64,000 bases of DNA from Actinoplanes sp. NBRC 103695 (GCF_030269485.1 NZ_BSTL01000001.1:308892-372891); one strand, 5' to 3'. Shown: positions 23,196-32,381, numbered from the stretch's first letter. A program made the numbers and translations. Notes: generated by a model from the sequence alone, not told the origin.

Positions 23196-24617
23196 GTGGA
23201 AACCGATCTCTTCATCGGCGGTAAGTGGGTGTCCTCATCCTCCCGCTTCGACGTCCTCGACCCCGCCAGCGGCGATGTGCTCGCCTCGGTGGCCGACGGC
23301 ACGGTCGAGGACGCGGCCGCCGCCGTCGACGCCGCTTCCGGGGCCCTGGTGTCCTGGTCGAAGACCGCGCCGCGGGAACGCTCCGAGATTCTGCGTCGCG
23401 CCTTCGAGCTGATGACCTCCCGGGCCGACGAGCTCGCCAAGCTGATCAGCCTGGAGAACGGCAAGGCGCTGGTCGACGCCAAGGGCGAGGTGACCTACGC
23501 GGCCGAGTTCTTCCGCTGGTACGCCGAGGAGGCGGTCCGGGCGGAGGGCCAGGTGACCACCGCGCCGTCCGGGGCCAACCGCATCCTGGTCGTCCGCCAG
23601 CCGGTCGGCGTCTGCGTTCTCGTCACCCCGTGGAACTTCCCGGCCGCGATGGCCACCCGCAAGATCGGGCCGGCGCTGGCCGCCGGGTGCACGGTCATCC
23701 TCAAGCCGGCCAGCGACACCCCGCTGACCGCGCTCGCGATGGCCGCCGTTCTGGCCGAGGCCGGGGTGCCCGAGGGGGTGGTCAACGTGCTGCCGTCCCG
23801 GAGCTCCGGCAAGGTCGTGTCGGCGATGCTCATGGACCCGCGCGTACGCAAGATCTCCTTCACCGGAAGCACCGAGGTCGGCCGGGTCCTGCTCGCCCAG
23901 GCCGCGGAGCACGTGGTCAACACGTCGATGGAGCTCGGCGGCAACGCGCCGTTCGTGGTCTTCGCCGACGCCGATCTCGACGCTGCCCTGGACGGCGCGA
24001 TGATCGCCAAGATGCGCAACGGCGGCGAGGCGTGCACCGCGGCGAACCGCTTCTTCGTCGAGTCCTCGGTCGCCGAGCAGTTCGCCTCCGCCCTCGCCGA
24101 GCGCATGGCGGCGCTGCGCGTCGGGCCGGGCACGGATCCGGACACCCAGGTGGGGCCTCTGGTCAACGAGGACACCGTCGACAAGGTGGACAAGCTGGTT
24201 TCCTCGTCGATCGAGGCGGGCGCGTCGGCGCTCACCGGCGGTTCCCGGCCGTCCGGGCCGGGGTTCTACTACCCGCCGACCGTGCTGACCGGGGTCGCCC
24301 CGGACGCGCCGATCCTGCGCGAGGAGATCTTCGGGCCGGTCGCGCCGATCGTCACCTTCGACACCGAGGAGGAGGCGGTCCGGCTCGCCAACGACACCGA
24401 GTACGGGCTGGTGGCGTACGTCTACACCGGCGACCTGACCCGCGGCCTGCGGGTGAGCGAAGCCATCGAGGCCGGGATGGTCGGTCTCAACCGCGGCCTG
24501 GTCAGCGACCCGGCGGCGCCGTTCGGCGGTGTCAAGCAGAGCGGCATCGGGCGCGAGGGCGGGCACGAGGGGATGCTCGAATACCTCGAGTCCAAGTACA
24601 TCGCCGTCACCTGGTGA
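23196..24617 (+). CDS. gabD: NAD(P)-dependent succinate-semialdehyde dehydrogenase
   Basis: A 473-residue aldehyde dehydrogenase of normal length. It shows VTPWNFPAAMATRKIGPALAAGC (NAD site), FTGSTEVGR, the catalytic Glu in MELGGNAPFVVF, catalytic Cys in NGGEACTAANRF and EEIFGPVAPI. The GG.ACTAANRF context and NRGLVSDPAAPFGGVKQSG ending fit the GabD class, so it should oxidise succinate semialdehyde to succinate. AGAGGGAG about 7 bases upstream supports the start. It overlaps the GDPD gene by 4 bases, so the two are co-transcribed. Confidence 0.9.
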   Translation: METDLFIGGKWVSSSSRFDVLDPASGDVLASVADGTVEDAAAAVDAASGALVSWSKTAPRERSEILRRAFELMTSRADELAKLISLENGKALVDAKGEVTYAAEFFRWYAEEAVRAEGQVTTAPSGANRILVVRQPVGVCVLVTPWNFPAAMATRKIGPALAAGCTVILKPASDTPLTALAMAAVLAEAGVPEGVVNVLPSRSSGKVVSAMLMDPRVRKISFTGSTEVGRVLLAQAAEHVVNTSMELGGNAPFVVFADADLDAALDGAMIAKMRNGGEACTAANRFFVESSVAEQFASALAERMAALRVGPGTDPDTQVGPLVNEDTVDKVDKLVSSSIEAGASALTGGSRPSGPGFYYPPTVLTGVAPDAPILREEIFGPVAPIVTFDTEEEAVRLANDTEYGLVAYVYTGDLTRGLRVSEAIEAGMVGLNRGLVSDPAAPFGGVKQSGIGREGGHEGMLEYLESKYIAVTW

Positions 24618-25393
24618 GCGGCTACCTCGACGCGCCCGCGCCGCTCGCCTTCGCGCACCGGGGCGGGGCGGCGGCGGGCGACGAGAACACGGCGGAGGCG
24701 TTCGCCCGGGCGGTCTCGCTCGGCTACCGGTACGTGGAGACCGACGTGCACGCCACCGCCGACGGTGTGCCGGTGGTGTTCCACGACCACACGCTCGACC
24801 GGGTGGCCGGCACCCGCGCCACCGTGGCGTCGATGCGCTGGGCCGACCTGGCCACGGTCCGGGTCGGCGGCGCCGGTGCCGTGCCGCGCCTCGACGACGT
24901 GCTGGGCGCGTGGCCGGACATCCGCTTCAACGTCGACCTGAAAGCCTCCGGCGTGGTCGCGCCCGCTGTCGAGACGATCCGCACGTGCGGCGCCGAGTCC
25001 CGGGTTCTCCTGGCGTCGTTCAGCGACGCCCGCCTCGCGGCCGCCCGAGCCCTGGCCGGACCGGCGATCGCCACGTCGATGGGCCAGCGGGCGGTGGCCC
25101 GGCTGCGGCTGGCCGCGATGCCCCGCTTCCGCCGGACCGGTGGCCCCCAGCCGTGGTGGCATCCGTCCGTGGTGGCCGCCCAGGTCCCGGTGAAGGCCGG
25201 GCCGGTCCGGGTGGTCGACACGTCCTTCGTGACGTACGCCCACCGGATGGGCCTGCAGGTGCACGTCTGGACGGTCGACGACCCGGCCGAGATCGCCCGC
25301 CTGCTCGACCTCGGCGTCGACGGCATCATGACCGACGACCTGGATGCCTTGAAGGCCGTCTTCGTGAGCCGGGGCCTCTGGCCCAACTCATGA
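24614..25393 (+). CDS. Glycerophosphodiester phosphodiesterase
   Basis: A 259-residue GDPD-fold TIM-barrel enzyme. It has AFAHRGGAAAGDENTAEAF (catalytic His and metal Glu), the ETDVHATADGVPVVFHDHTLDR metal/catalytic segment, FNVDLKASG (Lys) and VHVWTVDDPAEIARLLDLGVDGIMTDD near the C-terminus. It hydrolyses glycerophosphodiesters to glycerol-3-phosphate and alcohol. No signal peptide is visible, so it is probably cytoplasmic. The GTG start overlaps the dehydrogenase stop as GTGA. Confidence 0.92.
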   Translation: MSGYLDAPAPLAFAHRGGAAAGDENTAEAFARAVSLGYRYVETDVHATADGVPVVFHDHTLDRVAGTRATVASMRWADLATVRVGGAGAVPRLDDVLGAWPDIRFNVDLKASGVVAPAVETIRTCGAESRVLLASFSDARLAAARALAGPAIATSMGQRAVARLRLAAMPRFRRTGGPQPWWHPSVVAAQVPVKAGPVRVVDTSFVTYAHRMGLQVHVWTVDDPAEIARLLDLGVDGIMTDDLDALKAVFVSRGLWPNS

Positions 25394-25483
25394 TCCTTCC
25401 TTCCCGGCGTGGTCGATGTCCGCGCTGGTGGCGACGCCTATGCTGACTCCTCGGCGGTGTTCAGTGCCGGAGGGTGAGGGGCA

Positions 25484-26338
25484 ATGGGGGTTGGGATGAA
25501 CGAGCGGCGGATGGTCGCCGGCCTCGCGATGGCGGACTGGGGCCCGGCGACCGGGTCGCCCGTGGTGCTCGCTCTGCACGGTCTGACCAGCACGTCCGAG
25601 GTGTGGAGCGCCATGGCCGGCGCGCTGCCGCACATGCGGGTCGTCGCTCCCGACCTGCCCGGACGCGCCGGTTCCGCGTCGGTTCCGATCGGGCCCGGGC
25701 TGGCCGGTCACGCCCAGGCGGTGCTCCGGCTGGCCGACGAGCTCCAGCTTCACGACATCATCGTGGTCGGCCACTCGATGGGCGCGTTCCTGGCCCCGCT
25801 GGTGGCCGCGAAGCTCGGCGACCGCGCCCGCAGCGTGATCATGCTGGACGGCGGCGTCGCCCCCGCCCGCACCCTGATGCTCCGCCGCCCGATCGTCCGC
25901 CTGCTCTTCGGCGTGGCCACCCGCCGCCTCGACCGCAAGTGGCCCACCGTGGAGAAGTACGTGGCGACGGCCGAGGGCAAGGCCACCGACAACCGCCCCG
26001 ACCTGCACCAGGTGATGCTGGCGTGGGGCGCCTACATGCTGGCCGGCCCGCCCGGCGCGCAGCGCCCGCGCCTCGACCGCGAGCGCCTGATCGACGATGC
26101 CGCCGACACCCTGGCCGGCCCGGCGACGCTGGGCGCGCTGGCCCGTACGACCCAGCCGGTCCACCTGATCGCGGCGTCGCGGGGCGCCCACGACGAGGCG
26201 GCCCCGTTCCTGTCGGACGCCGCCCTCGAGGCGGGCCAGGCCCAGCTCCAGCGCCTCACCATCGAACGCGCCGACGCCAACCACCTGACCCTGCTCTTCG
26301 ATCCCAGCGTCCCGGCGGCGGTGGCCCGAGCCTCCTGA
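25484..26338 (+). CDS. Alpha/beta hydrolase
   Basis: A 284-residue hydrolase. Oxyanion strand VVLALHGLTSTSEVW, APDLPGRAGSA and nucleophile elbow VVGHSMGAFLAP (Ser about residue 97) are visible, and the catalytic His is likely in ERADANHLTLL near the C-terminus. The cap region (IVRLLFGVATRRLDRKW) is helical. A start at 25484 follows GGAGGGTGAGGGG; ATG 25496 is also possible. Function within the esterase/lipase/epoxide-hydrolase superfamily is undefined. Confidence 0.85.
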   Translation: MGVGMNERRMVAGLAMADWGPATGSPVVLALHGLTSTSEVWSAMAGALPHMRVVAPDLPGRAGSASVPIGPGLAGHAQAVLRLADELQLHDIIVVGHSMGAFLAPLVAAKLGDRARSVIMLDGGVAPARTLMLRRPIVRLLFGVATRRLDRKWPTVEKYVATAEGKATDNRPDLHQVMLAWGAYMLAGPPGAQRPRLDRERLIDDAADTLAGPATLGALARTTQPVHLIAASRGAHDEAAPFLSDAALEAGQAQLQRLTIERADANHLTLLFDPSVPAAVARAS

Positions 26339-26435
26339 GCCGTCGTGGGAGCCGGGACTGCAACGTCGTGACCTGCGCAACCAAATACCGTCTCGGGTTG
26401 GGGCGGTCCGGCGCGCCGCCGTAGCGTACGGATTC

Positions 26436-27332
26436 GTGAAGCCTCGGACGGTGGGTGTGGGGCTGGTCCTGGCGAGCGTCCTGTCGGTTCATTCCGGCGC
26501 CGCGGTGGCGGCGACCCTCTTCCCGTACGCGGGGATCTGGTCCGTGGTCGCGATCCGCCTGACCGTCGGCGCGGTTCTGCTGCTGGCGTGGTGCCGTCCC
26601 GCACTGCGGGGACGCAGCGGCCGGGACTGGGCGGTGATCGGCGCGTTCGGGCTGGCCCTCGCCGGGATGAACACGGTCTTCTACGAGGCGATCGAACGCA
26701 TCCCGCTCGGCCCCGCGGTGACCGTCGAGGTGCTCGGCCCGCTGACCCTGTCGGTGGTGGCGGCACGCCGCCGGTCGGCCTGGCTGTGGGCGGGGCTGGC
26801 GCTCGCCGGGGTGCTGCTGCTGGGCCATGGCGGCTTCGACCGGCTGGATCCGGTCGGCGTGGTGCTGGCGCTGGCGGCGGGCGTGTTCTGGGCGTCGTAC
26901 ATCGTGCTGTCGTCCCGGGCCGGCGCCCGCTTCCCGAAGGCGGACGGCCTCGCCCTGGCGATGGGCGTGGCGGCGCTGCTGTCGCTGCCGCTGGGCATCG
27001 CGGGCGCCGGTCCTGGCCTGCTGGAGCCGCGGGTGCTCCTGCTCGGCAGCGCGGTGGCGGTGCTGTCGTCGGTGCTGCCGTACTCGCTGGAGCTCGTCGC
27101 TCTGCGCCGGCTGCCGACGGCGACGTTCGCGGTGCTGATGAGCCTGGGTCCGGCGATCGCCGCGTGTGCGGGCTGGGCGATCCTCGGCCAGGCGCTGTCC
27201 TGGTCCGAGGCGGGGGCGATCGTCCTGGTGGTCGCCGCGAGCATCGGTGCCGTGCGGTCGGCAGGCCCCAGGAACGAGGATCTTCCGGGTACGCCCGGAG
27301 CACGGTCCCGCGTCCTGGACCCCCTCCCATGA
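26436..27332 (+). CDS. EamA/DMT-family exporter (RhtA-like)
   Basis: A 298-residue membrane protein with ten predicted helices arranged as two EamA repeats (first near residues 10-135, second 140-275). It begins with VLASVLSVHSGAAVAATLFPYAGIW, and NTVFYEAIERIPLGPAVTVEVLGPL is characteristic of the RhtA (threonine/homoserine exporter) subgroup. TAGCGT lies 8 bases before the GTG start (leaderless-type). It is convergent with the TetR gene, which starts its stop codon only 28 bases away. The substrate is probably an amino acid or related metabolite; this is inference. Confidence 0.85.
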   Translation: MKPRTVGVGLVLASVLSVHSGAAVAATLFPYAGIWSVVAIRLTVGAVLLLAWCRPALRGRSGRDWAVIGAFGLALAGMNTVFYEAIERIPLGPAVTVEVLGPLTLSVVAARRRSAWLWAGLALAGVLLLGHGGFDRLDPVGVVLALAAGVFWASYIVLSSRAGARFPKADGLALAMGVAALLSLPLGIAGAGPGLLEPRVLLLGSAVAVLSSVLPYSLELVALRRLPTATFAVLMSLGPAIAACAGWAILGQALSWSEAGAIVLVVAASIGAVRSAGPRNEDLPGTPGARSRVLDPLP

Positions 27333-27360
27333 CCGTGACAACGAGATCGTCCAGCCCGTG

Positions 27361-28029
27361 TCAGCGGCGGGGTAGCACGCCCAGCAGGGTTGCGGTCAAT
27401 GCCAGTTTCAGGGAGTCGCCGAGCTCCAGGTGGAAACGGGCCAGCTCGGGTTCGGCCTGGTAGGCCGCCCGCAGGCTGGGCGGGGGTGTGCTGTACGCCG
27501 ACAGCGCGCCGGCCATGACCAGGGTCTGCAGGCTGAACAACGTGGCGTCCTCGCCCAGTTCCGGCAGGTATTTCCGGATCAGCTCGGTCATGGTTGTCAG
27601 GCGTTCCAGGGAGGCGCGCTTGTAGCGGGCGACGACCTCGACGGAGACGTTGTGTTCCAGGACGCTGCCCTGTGCGCCGAAGAGGTCGCACAGCACCACC
27701 CGGGTGGAGAGGGAACGGCTGAGGATCTCGGCGACCTCTGCCGCCCGCTCGGCCATGGGCGGCTTCTCGTCGACGGCGGTCAGTTCGCCGGCCAGGTCCG
27801 TGAGCCACTCCTGAAGGAAGCGGTCCAGCAGTTCCAGCAGTACCGCCTCGCGGGACTCGAAGTAGCGCAGCACGTTCGGCTTCGCCAGGCCGACCCGGCG
27901 GCTGAGCTCGTTGAGGGTGACCGCGGCCACCGGCATCTCGTCCAGCATCGCCGACGCTACGTCGAGGATCGCCCGCCGGCGGGTCTCCCGCTGCTCTTCG
28001 GTTCGCGCCCGCTGGAAAGTCACGATCAC
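27361..28029 (-). CDS. TetR/AcrR-family regulator
   Basis: A 222-residue regulator with an N-terminal HTH (ETRRRAILDVASAMLDE, then VTLNELSRRVGLAKPNVLRYFESREAVLLELL). Its C-terminal domain begins around residue 75. The GTG at 28029 gives MIVTFQRARTEEQRE; a second GTG at 28023 is equally possible. It is divergent from the SDR gene at 28134, and three near-identical half-sites with TACCTxCGGTACGTT fill the gap, which strongly suggests it represses both itself and the SDR. Confidence 0.9.
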   Translation of the reverse strand: MIVTFQRARTEEQRETRRRAILDVASAMLDEMPVAAVTLNELSRRVGLAKPNVLRYFESREAVLLELLDRFLQEWLTDLAGELTAVDEKPPMAERAAEVAEILSRSLSTRVVLCDLFGAQGSVLEHNVSVEVVARYKRASLERLTTMTELIRKYLPELGEDATLFSLQTLVMAGALSAYSTPPPSLRAAYQAEPELARFHLELGDSLKLALTATLLGVLPRR

Positions 28030-28040
28030 CAGCCTAACTT

Positions 28041-28079
28041 AGGTACCTCCGGTACGTTGACAACGTACCGGGAGTACCT
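28041..28079. promoter_or_regulatory. TetR operator (39-bp dyad) between TetR and SDR genes
   Basis: The dyad is centred on base 28060: 19-base arms with 2 mismatches, inner part GGTACGTTG-a-CAACGTACC. A third copy of the half-site (TACCTTCGGTACGTT, 28099-28113) lies closer to the SDR start, against TACCTCCGGTACGTT at 28044-28058. The repetition and location indicate cooperative TetR binding. Confidence 0.75.
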
Positions 28080-28133
28080 TAGCGTCGTCGGAACAAGATA
28101 CCTTCGGTACGTTATCTGGCTGGGAGCCTGACG

Positions 28134-29072
28134 ATGAGCGAGAAGTGGACGACGACGAACATTCCGGATCAGCGCGGGCGGGTGGCCGTGGTGACCGGAG
28201 CCAACACCGGACTGGGGTACGAGACCGCCAAGGCGCTCGCCGAGCGCGGCGCGTCCGTGGTGCTCGCCGTACGCAACGTCGAGAAGGGTGAGCAGGCCGC
28301 GGCCCGTATGACCGGCGACGTGACCGTGCAGGCGCTGGACCTGACCTCGCTCGACTCCGTCCGGGCCGCGGCGGCGGCGCTGCGGTCCCGGCTGAGGCGG
28401 ATCGACCTGCTGATCAACAACGCCGGCGTGATGTACACCCCGAGGCAGACCACCCGCGACGGCTTCGAGATGCACTTCGGCACCAACCACCTGGGCCACT
28501 TCGGGCTCACCGGGCTGCTGCTGGACCTGATGCTGCCGGTGCCCGGCTCGCGCGTGGTGACGGTCAGCAGCACCGGCCACCGCATCCGCGCCGCGATCCA
28601 CTTCGACGACCTGCAGTGGCAGCGGTCGTACAGCCGGATCGGCGCCTACGGCCAGTCCAAGCTGGCCAACCTGATGTTCACCTACGAGCTGCAGCGCCGG
28701 CTCGCCCCGCACGGGACCACCGTCGCGGTGGCCGCGCACCCCGGCTTGTCCAGCACCGAGCTCGCCCGCAACACCCCCGCGGCCCTCCGGCTTCCGATCA
28801 CCCTGTTCGCGCCGCTGATCACCCAGACGCCGGCGATGGGCGCGCTGCCCACCCTGCGCGCCGCCACCGACCCCGCCGCGCTCGGCGGCCAGTACTACGG
28901 TCCCGGCGGACGCAACGAGGTCAAGGGTCACCCCCGGCTGGTCACCTCCAGCCCGGAGTCGTACGAGGTGGCCGTCCAGCGGCGGCTGTGGGCCGTCTCC
29001 GAAGACCTCACCGGCGTGACATTCCCCCTCGCCGGATCCGATGATCGGGACAACACGGCAGCACAGCGTTAG
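28134..29072 (+). CDS. SDR-family oxidoreductase (retinol dehydrogenase-like)
   Basis: A 312-residue SDR. It has VVTGANTGLGYETAKALAERG (GxxxGxG NADP motif), NNAGVMYTP, FGTNHLGHFGLTGLLLDLM, VSSTGH (catalytic Ser) and YGQSKLANLMF (YxxxK). The order, 'N-N-A-G-V-M' and 'NHLGHF' match the RDH/WWOX-like subgroup, widely present in actinomycetes as oxidoreductases of unknown substrate. An upstream TetR and the repeated operator suggest inducible expression. It points into a 31-bp repeat region. Confidence 0.9.
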   Translation: MSEKWTTTNIPDQRGRVAVVTGANTGLGYETAKALAERGASVVLAVRNVEKGEQAAARMTGDVTVQALDLTSLDSVRAAAAALRSRLRRIDLLINNAGVMYTPRQTTRDGFEMHFGTNHLGHFGLTGLLLDLMLPVPGSRVVTVSSTGHRIRAAIHFDDLQWQRSYSRIGAYGQSKLANLMFTYELQRRLAPHGTTVAVAAHPGLSSTELARNTPAALRLPITLFAPLITQTPAMGALPTLRAATDPAALGGQYYGPGGRNEVKGHPRLVTSSPESYEVAVQRRLWAVSEDLTGVTFPLAGSDDRDNTAAQR

Positions 29073-29104
29073 TGGGGCAGTGGCCGGACGTCGGCAGTCA
29101 TTCC

Positions 29105-29195
29105 GCCCGCGACTCGCGAGCACCGCCCGCGACCTGAGCTCCGCCCGCGAGCACCGCCCGCGACCTGAGCTCCGCCCGCGACCTGAGCTCCGCCT
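29105..29195. repeat. 31-bp tandem repeat at convergent junction
   Basis: Two 31-bp units start at 29118 and 29149 (GAGCACCGCCCGCGACC, TGAGCTCCGCCCGC), with a third partial unit to 29195. The sub-unit CGCCCGCGACCTGAGCT recurs three times. It lies between the SDR and the convergent membrane-protein gene. It is unrelated in sequence to the palindromic elements. Confidence 0.85.
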
Positions 29196-29223
29196 CGCAC
29201 TTGGGTGATCCACCAGACAGGAC

Positions 29224-30918
29224 TCAGCCGGCGAACAGGGCCACGGCCGCGGCGACCGCGACGGTCCACGCGGCGGCGAGCAGGAGCGGGCGGCGCGGGA
29301 TGACGGCCGGTGGGGGCGCGGGGAGGTCCGGGGTCGCGAAGGCCTGCCAGCGGGCGTCGCGCAGGGCGGCCACGAGCTGGTCCCGGGTGCGCTGCGACGA
29401 GCTGCGCGGCCACGGCGGCGGAACCGGCACCGTCACCACCGATTCGCCGACCGCGAGGGTGACCGCACCTTCGTCGTCGTGGACCGCGGCGGTGTCCACC
29501 GTCCACGGCTCGGTGACGGCGCCCCGGAAGCCGATCGACGTGACGCCGCCGAGGTTCCAGAGCAGCCGCTGACGGATCTGCGACCGCCAGGCGAACTCGA
29601 CCGCCGCGGCCGACGCCGCCGCCACCACGGCCACCGACGGCCAGTCACCCGCGTAACCGGCCACGTGCATGGCCTCCGCCGCCCCGAACGCGGAGCCCAG
29701 CCCGATCGTGGCGACCGTGCACCAGCCGCGCGCGGGGGAGACGCGGTGCTCGTGGACCGCTTCGGGCGGCGCCAGGTGGTCGTCCGGGCGCAGCTCGTCC
29801 GGGTCGACCAGTTGTTCCTCGTCGTCGGAGATCTCCCGGGGCAGGCCGTGGTCGGCGTCGTACGGCACGACCGTGACCGTGCCGACCGGCTCGGTCGGGA
29901 CGTGCAGGCGGCCGTCGACCACGATCGCGCACCACTCGCCGGTGGCCGGGCTGCCGTAGAGCAGCGCCGGCCGGGTCTGCGGGTCGCCCGCCTCGTCGTC
30001 GGTGGACCAGTCGTCCGCGGTGTCGACGCCGAACTCGACGGCGCTGCGCCCGTCCGCGGCGGGTACCAGGACGTGCAGGTAGCCGAGCTGGTCGACCACC
30101 CGGGCGTGGCGGACCGGCTGGATCGACCCGAACAGCCGCCGCAGCGCCCGCCGGCGGCCCCGCGCGCGGGCGATCGCCGCGGCGCCCGCGCCGGCCGCGA
30201 CCAGCGCCGCGGCGGCCCAGGCGGGGTCGTCGGAGACACCCCACCGGACGATCAGCGCGACCGCGGCGGCCAGGGCCACGACGCCGGTCGCGCCGGCCGC
30301 CCGCGCGATGACCGGCCAGGTGTCGGGGGCCGGCGGCTGGGCCAGGCGGCCGGCGCCGGGCCGCCGCCCGGCGCTGTCCTGCGGCTCGTCGCCGGCAGGC
30401 CGGTCGCTCGCCGGGGATGCGTTCCCGGCGAGCCGGCCGCTCGCCGGGGATGCGCTTCCGGCGGGCGGGCCGGTGGTGGTCAGGGTGATGCCGGGCAGCG
30501 GTACGTCGGCGAGGGCCTCGCGGGGCGCGTCGGCGAAGGCCGCCGTGGAGGAGCGGCTCGGCAGGGTCAGCGGGGGCAGCGGCACCGGGACGACACCGGC
30601 GGCGGCCCGGCGGGCCACGATGGCGGTGACCAGGGCGTACGCGAAGGTCAGGAGCTCGCTCCAGCCGTATCCGGGCGCCAGCATCACCCATCCGGCCGCG
30701 CAGACCGCCGCGGCGATCGCCGCCGCGCCCCGATGGATGTAGATCATCACCGCCGGCGCCGCGAGCAAACCCAGCGCGGCCCACCGGGCTGTGGTCCCGT
30801 CCACCTGCCCCGGATCGGCCTCGCCCGTCCCGGCCGCCACGACCAGCACGATGATCACGGCGCAGGCGGGCACGAGGTGGTCGAGCCGCACGGCGAAAGC
30901 CGGGATGAACCGGGTCAT
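29224..30918 (-). CDS. Multi-pass membrane protein of unknown function
   Basis: A 564-residue protein. It has four N-terminal helices (residues about 8-100: HLVPACAVIIVLVVAAG, AALGLLAAPAVMIYIHRG and others), a low-complexity Pro/Ala/Ser linker (about 110-190) and two more helices (about 195-245). A soluble portion (about 255-370, with RALRRLFGSIQPVRHARVVD and EWCAIVVDGRLHVPTEPVG) follows, then two further helices and a C-terminal helix (PLLLAAAWTVAVAAAVALFAG). The ATG at 30918 is 7 bases after GACAAT (leaderless-type). I recognise no family. It is divergent from the SGNH lipoprotein gene. Confidence 0.75.
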   Translation of the reverse strand: MTRFIPAFAVRLDHLVPACAVIIVLVVAAGTGEADPGQVDGTTARWAALGLLAAPAVMIYIHRGAAAIAAAVCAAGWVMLAPGYGWSELLTFAYALVTAIVARRAAAGVVPVPLPPLTLPSRSSTAAFADAPREALADVPLPGITLTTTGPPAGSASPASGRLAGNASPASDRPAGDEPQDSAGRRPGAGRLAQPPAPDTWPVIARAAGATGVVALAAAVALIVRWGVSDDPAWAAAALVAAGAGAAAIARARGRRRALRRLFGSIQPVRHARVVDQLGYLHVLVPAADGRSAVEFGVDTADDWSTDDEAGDPQTRPALLYGSPATGEWCAIVVDGRLHVPTEPVGTVTVVPYDADHGLPREISDDEEQLVDPDELRPDDHLAPPEAVHEHRVSPARGWCTVATIGLGSAFGAAEAMHVAGYAGDWPSVAVVAAASAAAVEFAWRSQIRQRLLWNLGGVTSIGFRGAVTEPWTVDTAAVHDDEGAVTLAVGESVVTVPVPPPWPRSSSQRTRDQLVAALRDARWQAFATPDLPAPPPAVIPRRPLLLAAAWTVAVAAAVALFAG

Positions 30919-31096
30919 ACCGGTGATTGTCGCGATCCCGATGCGGTCGCGCGGCCGTTTCGCCGAGGCAGGGTCAAACCCGGCCACGCCGCGGCCCTGG
31001 CTGGGTTTGACGCTCGGCCCAGCCCGCACCGGCGCGATACCGCCCTGCACCGGCGTTGTACTCGCCCGGCTTCCGGCACGGACGATTTCGATTTTC

Positions 31097-32140
31097 GTGA
31101 CTTCACGGACTCTTCGCGTCGTCCTGGCAGCCCTGACCGCTGCCTCGGTGACCGCCGCCGCCGGCGGATGCACCTCGGTCCTGCCGGGGGAGCAGCCCGC
31201 CGCGGCCGCCACGATCCCTGCCGCCACGGTTTCGGCCGCCACGATCCCTGCCGCCACGGTTTCGGCCGCCACGGTTCCGGCCGTCGCTGACGTGCGGACG
31301 CCGGTGCGGATCCTGCCGCTGGGTGACTCGATCACCTATGGGCTGGGCTCGGAGCGGCTCGGGTCGTACCGGGTCGAGCTCGCGCGCCGGCTCGCGTCCG
31401 CGGGTATCGCCGTCGACCTCGTCGGTTCCCACGCCTCCGGGCCGCGCGGCGCCGACCAGGACAACGAGGGCCACTCCGGCTGGCGGATCGACCAGATCGC
31501 GGAGCGGGCCCCCGGCTGGATCGCTGCCTACCAGCCGGACGTGGTGCTGCTGCACATCGGCACCAACGACATGCGCAGCGACGAGAAGGCGGCCGGCGCG
31601 CCCGTCCGGCTGGGCGCGCTGATCGATCAGCTGCTGATCGCGTCGCCCGACGTGCGGATCCTGGTGGCCAAGATCGTCGGGGCGAAGGACACCCGGGTCG
31701 GAGGCGTCTACCAGCAACGGATCGACGCCTACAACGCCTCGGTCCCGGCGGTCGTCGCGAGTCGCGGCGCGCGCGTTCGCCTGGTCGACCAGACCGGCGT
31801 GGACGGCACCGATCTGCTCGACATGCTGCACCCCAACGAGTTCGGCTACTCGAAGATGGCCTGGAACTGGTACCGCGCGCTCCAGCCGGTGCTCCGCCGC
31901 GGCGAGCCGGCGTGGCCGATGGCGGACAACCCGTTCCGGGCGACCAGAAAGTACCTCCGGTCGGCCGGCGACGTCGGCCGGTGGTGGCACCTGCGCACGT
32001 TCACCGTGCGGAAGGCCGGCAAGCCGGTGCAGGTACGCGGCTGGCAGACCAGGCGCACCTTCGTCGAGCGGTACCGCGTCGAGGCCTCCGGCCGGAGCGT
32101 CGTCCGGACCCGGGCCGTCACCCGGTGGTCGTCGGCCTGA
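31097..32140 (+). CDS. SGNH/GDSL-type hydrolase, lipoprotein
   Basis: A 347-residue exported esterase/lipase-like protein. The signal peptide ends in the lipobox AAAGGC (Cys about residue 25). A repeat (PAATVSAATIPAATVSAATV) coded by two 30-base DNA repeats links it to the catalytic domain. Block I is LPLGDSITYG (nucleophile Ser), block III HIGTNDM, and block V DMLHPNEFGY (Asp/His). A basic C-terminal extension (about residues 275-347) is extra to the family. The GTG at 31097 begins the signal peptide. It is probably surface-anchored, acting on esters or acyl groups of the envelope or of polysaccharide. Confidence 0.88.
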   Translation: MTSRTLRVVLAALTAASVTAAAGGCTSVLPGEQPAAAATIPAATVSAATIPAATVSAATVPAVADVRTPVRILPLGDSITYGLGSERLGSYRVELARRLASAGIAVDLVGSHASGPRGADQDNEGHSGWRIDQIAERAPGWIAAYQPDVVLLHIGTNDMRSDEKAAGAPVRLGALIDQLLIASPDVRILVAKIVGAKDTRVGGVYQQRIDAYNASVPAVVASRGARVRLVDQTGVDGTDLLDMLHPNEFGYSKMAWNWYRALQPVLRRGEPAWPMADNPFRATRKYLRSAGDVGRWWHLRTFTVRKAGKPVQVRGWQTRRTFVERYRVEASGRSVVRTRAVTRWSSA

Positions 32141-32243
32141 CCGTCCGCGACAACCACGTCAGCACGCTGCCGGCCAGGATCGCCCACGCGGCGTCGGGAA
32201 AGCGCTCCGAGACGAGCGCGCGGGCGTCCTCCACCGGCGACAT
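32118..32243 (-). pseudogene. N-terminal stub of a nucleotidyltransferase-like protein
   Basis: A 41-residue frame. It begins MSPVEDARALVSERFPDAAW, AILAGSVLT, which is exactly how small nucleotidyltransferase (NTP_transf_2-type) proteins begin, up to the AGSVL.. G-S motif. Then it diverges (WLSRTVRPTTTG) and stops. TAGAGT lies 7 bases upstream of the ATG, i.e. an intact leaderless promoter. The rest of the gene is missing; the break is near 32160, where the SGNH gene's 3' end lies on the other strand. It is read as a deletion remnant. Confidence 0.45.
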
Positions 32244-32381
32244 GCCCGCCACTCTAGGGCGTGCAATCGCCGGTCAATCGCCGGTCGGTCGCCTGTTCCG
32301 CGCACGGGTCGTGCACCAGAGTGGACCTCACGCCGGGATGGACCGCCAGCGAGCGGGTACGGGGCCGATCCCGGCGTCGAC

